A DNA stretch of 64,000 nt from Siphonodentalium dalli (lineage: Eukaryota; Mollusca; Scaphopoda; Gadilida; Siphonodentaliidae), in assembly GCA_032622095.1 (NCBI GenBank), contig CP136069.1:38912194-38976193 (forward strand), in the 5' to 3' direction. The notes under the pieces are model-generated. The model had not been told where the DNA came from. It made no database searches and worked only from the letters and a program-made list of their open reading frames with translations. Below, in pieces: positions 36,705 to 46,658 of the stretch (its first letter is position 1; the number at the start of each line of letters is the position of its first letter). A program made the translations under genes and the position numbers.

Positions 36705-37133
36705 TCTCATATATATTTTGAAGACCTCTGTCTGTTTGTTTGTATATTTGTCTGTATGTTTGTCTGTATGTTTGTCATTTATACAAATCTACGATTCTCG
36801 ACCGATCGGGACCAAACTTGGTACGTGTGTGTAGTTTCACCAGGCGGTGGACGTTGTCGTATTGGCGAGCCCGTGCGGCGCCCCTTCGCGCATGCGCAGA
36901 CGAGATCTCGGAAACGGGTGGAGCTATCGACTTAAAATTTGGTGTGTGAATGTATCTTGCCCCGGATACGAATTTTATCGGGTCGCCGAGCCCGTGCGAC
37001 GCCAGCTTCGCGCATGCGCAGACCAGATCTCGGAAACGGGTGGAGCTATCGACTTGAAATTTTGTTTTTGAATAGCTATCGACTTTAAATTTGGTTTTTG
37101 AATAGCCCGGACGACGTCGGGCTCATCGGCTAG
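36705..37133 (+). mobile_element. Helitron-like unit 1
   Basis: It starts TCTCATATATATTTTG after an A and ends with a hairpin (AGCCCG...CGGGCT, 37104-37123), a short spacer and CTAG (37130-37133) followed by T. These are the terminal signals known for Helitrons (5'-TC, 3' hairpin plus CTRR, insertion between A and T). Inside are a TCTG/TTTG-rich stretch, ACCAAACTTGGTACGTGTG, and two tandem copies of a block with CGCGCATGCGCAGA and TCTCGGAAACGGGTGGAGCT. No Rep/helicase is encoded. Confidence 0.65.
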
Positions 37134-37174
37134 TCTATTATATATTTTGGAAGATCTGTCTGTGTGTGTATCTA

Positions 37175-37205
<31 letters not shown>

Positions 37206-37904
37206 TCGCGATGAACTCGAAAACGGCCGACCCGATTTCGATGAAACTTGGTATGTGGGGGAATTTTCGGCCGGGGGGTGGCATAGGCATATTAATTTGT
37301 CCGTGCGACGTGACCTTGACCTTTAAATCGGGTCATTTCAAGGTCAGACGCCCGAATATCACGGGGTTTCGATGAAACTTGGTATGTGAGGGTATTTTCG
37401 GCCGAGAAGTGGCATAGGCCTGTTAATTTGCCCGTGCGACGTGACCTTGACCTTAACATCGGGTCATTTCAACTTTTCAAGGTCAAACGCCCGAATATCA
37501 CGGGATTTCGATGAAACTTGGTATGTGGGGGTATTTTCGGCCGAGAAGTGGCAAACGCCTATTAATTTGCCCGTGCGACGTGACATTGACCTTGAAATCG
37601 GGTCAATTCAAGGTCAAATCGCGAATTTTGATGGGATTTCCACGAAATTTGTTACATAGGGTTGACTTTTGTCCACTGAGTGTTTTCGACGGGTCAAATT
37701 GTGACCCCAACCTGACCTTGACCTTCAAAATGATCAATTCAAGGTCAAATCGGGTAGAACAGGATGGATTTCGACGGGTACTTTTGTTGGGTACTTTTGT
37801 CCGGGCAGTGTTTTGGACATGTCAAATTTTTACCTCAACTCACCGTGACCTTCAAAATGGTCAATTCAAGGTCAAAGCCCGGACGAAGTCGGGTCACCTT
37901 CTAG
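37134..37904 (+). mobile_element. Helitron-like unit 2, directly abutting unit 1
   Basis: TCTATTATATATTTTGGAAG begins on the base after the CTAG of unit 1, so the two are head to tail without spacer. It has a (TG)n tract (about 37175-37204) and GATTTCGATGAAACTTGGTA repeated about every 130-150 bp. It also carries many TGACCTTGA/TCAAGGTCA words, and ends GGACGAAGTCGGGTCACCTT, then CTAG (37901-37904). The repeated internal sentence suggests stepwise growth by internal duplication. Confidence 0.7.
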
Positions 37905-37966
37905 TCTATATATATAATTTCGGATATATGTTAGTCTGTGTCCTATATATATATACGCTCTGTCAC
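37905..37966 (+). repeat. 5' stub of another Helitron-like unit
   Basis: TCTATATATATAATTTCGGA follows the CTAG of unit 2, like a new 5' terminus, and is followed by GTCTGTGTC, but the unit is cut off by the palindromic MITE at 37967. Confidence 0.5.
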
Positions 37967-38197
37967 GTTATAACCATATGGAGTAATCTAAATAGTCCCA
38001 TGTTAATACGCCCTGTCACTAACTCGCGGCCATATTGGATCCACCAGGTCCGGTTCCGTGGTTTCAGAGATTCATCCAGCCCCGATGCTATGGTTTTACG
38101 GCTGCATGTCAAAGTTCTGGTGGATCCAATATGGCCGCGAGTCAGTGACAGGGCGTATTAACGGGGGACAATTTAGATTACTCCATATGGGTATAAC
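37967..38197. mobile_element. 231-bp palindromic MITE
   Basis: About 95-bp arms (37967-38065 and 38105-38197) are nearly perfect inverted repeats. GTTATAACCATATGGAGTAA pairs with the right end CTCCATATGGGTATAAC. Inner blocks AATACGCCCTGTCACT, GCGGCCATATTGGATCCACC and their complements follow. The unpaired centre is about 40 bp. It is non-coding and structurally a MITE/foldback. Confidence 0.85.
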
Positions 38198-38229
38198 ATG
38201 AGTAACTTTCTACGAGGAAAAGTTAAAAT

Positions 38230-38711
38230 TGCCGCCGATTTCCACCAAACTGATATCCTATATCTCCGTGACACGATGAATCTAATCGTGTGGTTCTAAG
38301 ACACCAAATTGGTGTCATATGGGTCAGCGATGGGAGAGGGCCACTGCATTCGCTAAAAATGTCAGGGATGGGGAGGGGAGGAACACAAAAATTGGTAAAC
38401 AAAATCGTTGATAGCTCATTTCCTCCAAATTAAATTGATAAATATTCTTATCCATGATACGCGGAATCTATTTGTGTGGTTTAAAAACGCAACATTTATG
38501 CCGACTGGGTCTGAGATGGGGAGGGGCATGAACATTGATATTAATGTTTTAGTCGCCGATTTCAACCAAAGTTATATATAGTCATCTCCATGATGTCAGG
38601 AATCTAATTATGTGGTTTAAATAAACCAATGTGAACTTATTCGAGTCAGTGATGGGGGAGGGAGGGGTACCAAACATGCATCAACAAAATTGTGTTTCCG
38701 ATTGTCACCAA
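38230..38711 (+). repeat. three diverged tandem units of about 165 bp
   Basis: Each unit has CCGATTTCxxCCAAA, a TATCTCC-like / CATGAT segment, GGAATCTAATxxTGTGGTTT, and GTCxGxGATGGGGxAGGG. Related blocks (GTCGCCGAT, AGGGGCACCAAATA) also occur near 63.14-63.31 kb, so the family is dispersed. Confidence 0.65.
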
Positions 38712-39382
38712 GCTTAATATATATTTTGGGAAATATGTGTGTCTGTCTGTGTGTCTGTATGTGTGTCTGTCTGTCTGTGTGTTCGCGATGGACTCGAAAA
38801 CGGCCAAGCCGATTTCGATGAAACTTGGTATGTGGGGGGGGGGGGGAAATTTCGGCCGGGGAGTGGCATGGGCTTATTAATTTGCCCGTGCGACGTGACC
38901 TTGACGTTGGAATCGGTCATTCCAAGGTCGAACGCCCGAGTATCACGGGATTTCGATAAAAATTAGTGTCTGGGGATATTTTCGTATGGGGAGTGTCGTA
39001 AGCCTATTCGTTTGCCCATGCGACGTGACATTGACCTTGAAATCGGGTCAATTCAAGGTCAAATCGCGAATTTTGATGGGATTTCGACGAAATTTGATAC
39101 GTGGGGTAACTTTTGTCCACTGAGTGTTTTGGACGGGTCGAGTCGTGACCCCGACCTGACCTTGACCTTCAAAATGATCAATTCGAGGTCAAATCGGGTA
39201 AAACCGGATGGATTTCGACGGGTACTTTTGTCGGGTACTTTTGTCGGGGCAGTGTTTTCGACGGGTCAAATCGTGACCCCACCTGACCTTGACCTTCAAA
39301 ATGGACAATTCAAGGTCAAATCGCGCAATTCGCCGAAAAGCAGAGAGGAAACAGCCCGGACGAAGTCGGGTCCACCTGCTAG
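38712..39382 (+). mobile_element. Helitron-like unit 3
   Basis: It begins AATATATATTTTGGGAAATA, then a TCTG/TGTG tract, CGATGGACTCGAAAACGGCC, GATTTCGATGAAACTTGGTA, a G-run near 38840, and multiple TGACCTTGA/TCAAGGTCA words. It ends GGACGAAGTCGGGTCCACCT, then CTAG at 39379-39382. The exact 5'-TC is not preserved. No protein is encoded. Confidence 0.65.
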
Positions 39383-40222
39383 TCTATTATATATTTTGGG
39401 AGATATGTGTGTCTGTCTGTGTGTCTGTCTGTCTGTTCGCGATGGACTCGAAAACGACAGAACCGATTTCGATGAAACTTGGTATGTGGGGGTACGTTCG
39501 GCCGGGGACTGGCATGGGTCTATTAATTTGCCCGTGCGACGTGACCTTGACCATGAAATCGGGTCATTTCAAGGTCGAACGCCCGAGTATCGCGGGATTT
39601 CGATGAAAATTAGTGTCTGGGGATACTTTCGTATGGGGAGTGTCGCAAGCCTATTCGTTTGCCCGTGCGACGTGACCTTGAAATCGGGTCAATTCAAGGT
39701 CAAATCGCGAATTTTGATGGGATTTCGACGAAATGTGATACGTTGGGTTAATTTTGTCCACTGTGTGTTTTGGACGGATCGAGTCGTGACTTCGACCTGA
39801 CCTTGACCTTTCAAATTATCAATTCGAGGTCAAATCGGGTAAAATCGGATGGATTTCGACGGGTACTTTTGTCGGGTACGAAATTTGATACATAGGGTTA
39901 CTTTTGTCCACTGGGTGTTTTGGACGGGTCAAATCGTGACCCCGACCTGACCTTGACCTTCAAAATGATCAATTCAAGGTCAAATCGGGTAAAACCGGAT
40001 GGATTTCGACGGGTACTTTTATTCGAGGTCAAATCGGGTAAAACCGGATGGATTTCGACGGGTACTTTTGTCGGGTACTTTTGTCCGGGCAGTGTTTTGG
40101 ACGGGTCAAATCGTGACCCCACCTCACCTTGACCTTCAAAATTGACAATTCAAGGTCAAATCGCGCAATTCGCCGAAAAGCAGAGGGGAAACAGCCCGGA
40201 CGAAGTCGAGTCCACCTGCTAG
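39383..40222 (+). mobile_element. Helitron-like unit 4, directly abutting unit 3
   Basis: TCTATTATATATTTTGGGAG starts on the base after the CTAG of unit 3; the end is GGACGAAGTCGAGTCCACCT, then CTAG at 40219-40222. The internal order matches unit 3 closely, with an extra duplicated segment (ATCGGGTAAAACCGGATGGA at about 39988 and 40033). Confidence 0.7.
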
Positions 40223-41115
40223 TCATATATACATGGAATCTAATAACTAAACTTTGTTTTGAAATAGGCTATATCTGATTTTGTGACGTCAACAATTTTT
40301 AATAATTATTACTGTTCAATTAAAAACTCGTAAAAATGTCGCACAGTAGAACGATACTGCTGTCGTAATCAAAATTAAAAAGGCCGATCCAAATCGGTCG
40401 ACGTGCAACCTCTCGTGGACATAACTACAACCATCATCTCCAAGACGATCTCACCACCATTATCCTATTAAAATAAACGTCATCAAATCATTATATGTTC
40501 GATTGATAAGGACAACTAGGTCTATAACAATATGCTAATTCGTGGATCAAATTATCGGACATTCTCCGTCAGAGGCGCACAATTTGAGGATAACACTCGA
40601 AACTTGTGAGTTGAACAACGTATCTAGGAAGTTTTAATTTTCGCAACAAATGGGTAACGTTGTTGCAAATGAGTGTCCTCCGATAAAATGTCTTGTTATA
40701 CGGGAAATAAAGGTCAGGCGGTCGGTTTCCCATACTAGAATTGAAGCACACATACGTAAGTACACAATATCAAAAGATGGCACTTTTGTCCGGACTGTCG
40801 TGACACGCCCTATATATGTCACTAATACACACTACGACATTGCCACTTCCCGTCGACGTCATCCCTTGTGTCTTGCACATACCACTTGAACATGCGATTG
40901 GCAATATGACACGACTCTTGTATCAGAAGTGTTATACAAATCTGCGTAAAATTAAATTAACTGAAATTAAATTAAATATCAAACAATACAGTTCCCCGAT
41001 CATCCGCCAGATATCGCGTCACAGGATCGAGAAAATTCGTGCATGACTGGAAAGGGTCAGAAACGTCTGTGATAATATTGTATTTAATCGTTAGACGCAT
41101 TTTCTTGGAGGCCCG
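40223..41115. other. region upstream of lectin exon 1; no gene seen
   Basis: No convincing promoter element or further exon could be assigned. The 5' untranslated start of the transcript is unknown. Confidence 0.4.
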
Positions 41116-41182
41116 ATGGATGTGAAGGGAGCAGAGTTTTACTCTCTGTTCATCGTTTGTTCTATTTTGGCAGTATGCTCAG
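41116..41182 (+). CDS. candidate first exon of a secreted lectin: signal peptide
   Basis: ATG at 41116 opens MDVKGAEFYSLFIVCSILAV followed by CS and one base of a glycine codon. This is a short polar N-terminus with a hydrophobic core, typical of a secretion signal. The donor is TCAG|GTGAGA at 41182/41183. The exon ends in phase 1. The lectin exon at 61493 begins with two bases that complete a glycine codon (G+GA), so joining keeps the frame and places the cleavage site just before the first CRD cysteine. The intron would be 20.3 kb and transposon-filled; a nearer, unrecognised first exon is possible, so the link is inference. Confidence 0.55.
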
Positions 41183-43414
41183 GTGAGAACTACATGTATA
41201 ATGTAAACCCCATGATGGTTTGACGCCAGAAATTTTATGACAATTTTTGCTACATCCCGGTTCGGTTCCGGTGATTAGAATACATGCAGATCGATAAATA
41301 CGTTAAATACTCTTATACGGACTGTGCATGGTACAGAAAGATTTACTCATTATATATCAAGTCATTGAATTAAGCAAAGAATCCGGTCCCGAATATTATT
41401 TAGCATGAAACAAGAACATTCCGTTTTAGTCTTTTCCTCCTTATTTGGTTAAAATAAAGAGCGCTTTATCACTTCTTTGCGAAATATTATAAACAGCTTG
41501 AATTTACTGTTTCGTTGGAAATTGTTTTCAGAGTACATATATATAAGTATACATCTAGTTCTGTATTTCCTGTATATATCAATATACAGTGTAGTGTCCA
41601 TACTACCAAATTGCGTATGCATAAATTTAAAGCCACGTGGTGATTTACTCTCCAAAAATACACCTATAATATTCGCTTTTAGTTAAACCGCCATATCGAA
41701 ATAGGTCCATAAATAGCTGGACTAAATTTCTACGCGCAGTGATGGCATTATTCTGGTCTCTGCTCTGGACCAAGTTTCGCGTAAACTGTAGTCTAGACCA
41801 GGCCCAAACCACGGTGATCGCGACGTGCTACATGGCTTCGGAGCGAGTAACCTGGGATTATTGATCTGCACTGGTCCGCATTCTCGTCTTTTTGAAACTT
41901 AGGTTTACGTAAACCAAGGATTGTCATCTTATTGTCATTCAAGCATGTGGTAACGTACAAGTTCTGGTAGCAGAAACATAAGTAGTTTTTGGAAGCATTT
42001 ATCTGTATGTTAACCAAATAGGAACTGTGTTATATTGGTAGATGATAGATTATAATTATATATGCACAGGACACAATTTAATATAATCGATAATTATGCG
42101 TGTTATAGGTAATAGTCTACAACTGAGACCTAGTACCCCCTCCCCCGGTCTGAGATTTTTGTATAAACCGAGACTTGAACCTGAGACGAGAATAACGATT
42201 TCTGGTTTCAAGGTAACGATACAGATTGGTAATTTGAATGTAAATGCGTGTAGTGGGCTTTACAATGGAGTTTTATTTATAATATCCTGGTGTTGTTTGA
42301 AGCATACTACCGTTAGATGGATTAAGTCAGATTTTCGTGCCATTATTTCTACGCGCAATATGTTATCGATGGGTGTGGTCGACACGGATAAATAGGGAAT
42401 GATAGTAGTTTTGTAATCGGAACGTAATTCGCGTTAGATGCGGGTGTCTTTAGTTCCGTGCTTCTGAAATTAATTGAGGTCGGAGCTAGTTTTGTAAGCA
42501 CTAATTCATCATTTGGGAATAAATTATTTCTGGACTGGATATACAATATAACAGCACAAACTATTAAAATGATATTAAGACAACACGAAAAATTGTGGTA
42601 CAAAATAAGGACATGTCCTATTAAATAAAATGGGACCCCCTGCTCCAGTTTCTTTAGCCATGACATTTCAAATTGGTTTATTTGTCATAATTTGTCTTTA
42701 AAAATGGATTTGGAAAAAAAAATGATATGGCATTGGAAATATCTGCGATCGGGACTCAGATACAACCCACCCCACCCGGACCTTTTATTTTGGATTTTTT
42801 TCAAGACCCCCCCCCCCCCCCGTTGTGACCATTACATTTCAATAACTTCAACCACGGCGATAGTTAGTTAGAATCTTTCTTAATTTTCAACTTATTGCAA
42901 ATTCCCAAGTCCGCGAAATGGCATTGCAGCCCCACCAGTCACCCCCTCACCCCAATGAATTGAACATTTCCAACAGGTACCTCATTATTTCCAGTTGTTG
43001 GAAATTCCCACTATAATAATGGTTCGAAATGTTTCCAACTGATAACCATTTTAGTTCAAACATTTGACCGATATTAGGAAAAGAATCGAGTTTTGGTACC
43101 GGTACCAAAAACAAAAACAAAAAACAATTTCAACTTATTTTTGTCAGGTACTTCCATCTAATTTGTCAGGAATGCATGCCCTTTCCAGCTGCTGAAAGTT
43201 TGACCAAAGTTTGGTTGCGACAACAGCCATGAGTATTTTTAGGAAACCCGACGATCCAACTTAAAAACCCCACGTTCACAGCATGACTTAAATAACCAAT
43301 TGGATTCTTGAACTGAATGTAATTTAATTGTAATATTTTGACTCAAAGTTGAACAATATATAGTTGGTTCTTGATCTGAACACACAATATTTTACACTAT
43401 CCATTGATTGGAAA
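41183..43414. other. proposed lectin intron 1, first part; nothing else recognised
   Basis: AT-rich non-coding DNA. A poly-C run lies near 42808-42822. No exon with acceptable splice borders was seen. Confidence 0.4.
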
Positions 43415-43740
43415 GGATCCCGGTGGTCCCGTCGGTAGAATGCTCAGTGTATTAAGCCGCCATCTGTCGTCTAGCGCTGACGAATCTGGTTCTAATACCG
43501 ACAAGCGCTGATTCGCGATCCACGCTAAGTGAGTATAATCTGATTCGTGTATCGGGCAAGTTTGTCGGTTGCTTTCCGGGGTCGGTGGTTTCTACACACA
43601 GAGGAGTGATGTATCGGTGAAATTTACTCTCTGAGTAGACTTTCCTACACCCGTAAAACTGATAAGGTCGTGACATCCCCATATAGGGTGAGAAAGCCGC
43701 ACCACCCCTGTCCCGTGATCCCTGTCTAACATGTACATAA
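43415..43740 (+). repeat. probable tRNA-derived SINE
   Basis: TGGTCCCGTCGGTAGAAT (43423-43440) resembles an RNA polymerase III A box, and GGTTCTAATAC (43488-43498) resembles a B box (GGTTCGAATCC type). The boxes are about 65 bp apart, longer than in a normal tRNA, as in a diverged SINE head. A GC-richer body of about 230 bp follows and contrasts with AT-rich flanks. No clear tail or target duplication was found. Confidence 0.4.
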
Positions 43741-44089
43741 TTTGTAATAATGCTAACCACAGTCAACTATAGTATAAAATTGCCCAAAACCTGTTATTTA
43801 TCAACGATTTGTTCAACGAAATTTGGCCAGTTGTCAAATATCTGACACCAAAAAAGCCACTGGATTTTAGAGTTATCGATCTTCATCCCCTATCTGGTCA
43901 GATAAGTTCTTCTCGTCGACAGTTTACTGGGCCACATTTGATTTCAAACATCGATATCTGATTACTTCTAGCTTTGATGGATGGGTTCCTCGACTCGAAT
44001 CAAATATTTTTTACCCCCGAAGCCAAGGAAATAGTAATTTGCGAGCGCTAATTCGGATTGATTACCTTTAAGAATAGACGAGTTGGTTT

Positions 44090-45000
44090 TTCATCTATTT
44101 AAATTGGTATGCACCTATTGAGAGAAAAAAAAATTAATAACCATAATAAATAAATAAAAGAAATGAAATATATATATAAAAAATGTTAATACCATCAAGT
44201 ACATGCTTATTTGGTTTTACTGGATATATTCTCCAAACGAAAAACTGTGTATTGTTCTGCCACCATATACTAGAACTGCTATACATATATGTGCCTTAAG
44301 ACCATTATTCGAGTCAATCGCATGGCGGCCTTACTCTCAATATATTATTATATGCTTCCTTATTTTGAATTTATATGTTACAAATGATGTGATACAAACA
44401 AATTATGTATTTATAGATGTATTGTATGTGTAAGTAGCAGCAGGCACAAAATCCTCAACCCGGTTAAGGTACAGGTAGTAAATTTGACAACATGAATTTA
44501 GCATGTATCCAGCCCAATCAAATATGTGTCTACTTGAATGACGGACCGCACAACTTTAGAAAGTACAAATATTAGCATTGCCTAATTGTTATGCACATAT
44601 TTAATTAAAAAAAAAATATATATATAAATAAATAAATAAATAAAATTAATAATAATTAATAAATAAAATAAATAAATAACAAATTCGATAGCACACAAGT
44701 ACATGCTTATTTGGTTCTACTGGACACATTCTCCAAACAGGAAAACTGTGTATTGTTCTGCCGCCATTCTAGAACTGCTACATGTGTTTAAGACCTTAAT
44801 AAGGTGCCTGTGCCAGAAACCGCAACATATTTCGGTGCAAATAAGGTTATGGCTCATGGGAAAAGATATTTGGATCTGACAGTTGGATGAAGTTTAAAAC
44901 ACCTGAGCTAGCATAAATAATTCCCAGCCACCAGTGTAAGGGATAGATCGTGGTTATTGCATTGCCACCGGGGGGGGGGGGGGTGGGGATGTAATAACTA
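44090..45000 (+). repeat. tandem duplication with exact 500-bp period
   Basis: CAAGTACATGCTTATTTGGT starts at 44196 and at 44696. The copies stay alignable for over 100 bp (AAAACTGTGTATTGTTCTGC, CTAGAACTGCTA), and each is preceded by an A-rich AAATAAATAAA tract and TATGCAC. The second copy is followed by a G-run near 44970. The A/T-rich spacers have expanded independently. Confidence 0.8.
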
Positions 45001-45699
45001 TGATTTATTTTTTACACCCAAGTAAATTTTCGACGCAGTGAACTGGTACCTTTTAGTGTGGCTGAGGCCTGAATACATTTACCAAGTATACACATGCCTG
45101 TCTACCTACTCACATATCTACTGATATATAATTTTAGTGCAAAAATACCAAATGACATAATATACCTAAGTATTATTATATATACTAAATTACTTCCACA
45201 TGCAAGTATCATGCAAGTTGACAACCTCACTTCCCCAGTCCCAGAAATATGCACTGCACAGTCTATGCTATAAAATACACTAGTACTTTTTCTTTTAGTT
45301 TGTACTTTTTACCACAAATGATAAGTAATTAGTCTGAGCCAAGGAATAGCACATTATTTATAAATTTCCAAGATTCTTTGCTTTATTAATTTAATATCAT
45401 ATTTGTTTCAAGATACCAAAGCTCCACAAATGACACAGACGAGCAATAATATGTTATCATTGTACTTCAGAAATTGTATCTAATTACTATTGCAGCGCAC
45501 ATGTCACTCAAAACTTGTTTGGCAAAGCCATTGAGCGAAACAGAGTAAATTAGCCTGACCTAATTACATTTAGTCCAGGAGATATTGGTCAACCTCTGCA
45601 CCCCCCCCCCCCCCCCAGGACTTAACTTGACCCCACTAATTTTCTTCCTTAAGGTCTCCTCTAATTTTTTTCACTTGTTAACAAGAAAAAAAAGTGGCC

Positions 45700-46658
45700 G
45701 CAGAGACTCCAGACAAGATGGCGTCCATCATGGCGGCCATTTTTTGTTAATGCACCAGGTTTCTTTGATCGCCGTTATAGTAAAGATGATGTCACATGCC
45801 GTCTTGCTTTCCGCTCGATTCGTTATGCTAATATACAACCCTTACAAATTAACCAAAACTCCGACACCAGAATCCAATATGGCGGCCAAGATGGCCGCCG
45901 AAATGTGAAAATATGCTATTTTTCTGTCATGTTACCACCTTTCGTTTGTCTCTGTGGGAAAATGTTAGAATGTTTGCGTCATGTTATACATTTATCATAT
46001 AGAGGAGTCATTGGCGAATACATGGGGACCATAATATGCATTCATTGCGGGATATTTTTGTCCGATATCACGTTTTCCCAAATGCCGGTATCATAGGTCA
46101 AAGCCGAATCTCCGTTAATAACGCGATGTTATGTTTCGAATCAATGAATGTTATTGCTATTATAACAACACCAATGCATATATATTTGCAGGAGATACTC
46201 GAGCTAGGATTCCTCTTATACCTGAGCTGTGGAATATTTACCCAAATCCAAGATGGCGGCCAAAATGGCCACCAGAAATAAAAAATCGCTGAAAATCGCT
46301 GATTTTAACATCAGTGAGCATTATTGTCATGACAACTCCACACCTGCTTACTATTGTAAGTTGGGAACACTTTTTCGAAGAACTTTCCTTGTACCATATC
46401 AAAATAAAAGTCCCCCAAATCCAAAATGGCGCCCATAATGGCGGACAGATTTTGAAAAATCACCGAAATTCCCTCATATTCACATCATTGGGCATTATTG
46501 TCGAGACAACTCCATCCATGCGTACAGTTGAGTTGGAAATACTGAGTTGAAGTAATTACCTTACATCTCATGCAAGAAATGGTTTTCCAAATCGATGATG
46601 GCGGCCAAAATGGCGACCGAAATTTGAAAACACGCCTACATTCCTTTACTTTCTTAGG
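45700..46658 (+). promoter_or_regulatory. tandem monomers with ATGGCGGC motifs, candidate LINE 5' promoter region
   Basis: Units of roughly 175 bp recur with CAAGATGGCGGCCAAAATGG-type cores near 45.71, 45.88, 46.25, 46.43 and 46.60 kb. Each later unit also has GGGCATTATTGT followed by CATGACAACTCCA-like text. The final unit's GGGCATTATTGT lies at 46662, inside the start of the LINE coding frame. Repeats therefore run straight into ORF2. AAGATGGCGGC matches the known YY1-binding consensus, and monomeric 5' promoters are known in some LINEs (mouse L1). The promoter role is inference. Confidence 0.5.

Noticed and set aside
37175-37204. CRISPR-like or regulatory meaning of the TG repeat
   Set aside because: It is a simple (TG)n microsatellite inside the Helitron-like 5' region; there are no spaced repeats anywhere in the window that resemble a CRISPR array.
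36657-39800. Several open frames of 70-260 codons in the Helitron-like array
   Set aside because: They repeat the same non-coding sentence (MKLGMWG..., CPCDVTLTL...) in all units and different frames, as expected of stop-poor repeats, not of proteins.
43850-44030. Gypsy-like RT fragment
   Set aside because: A few residues look RT-like in mixed frames, but no ordered motif series could be found.
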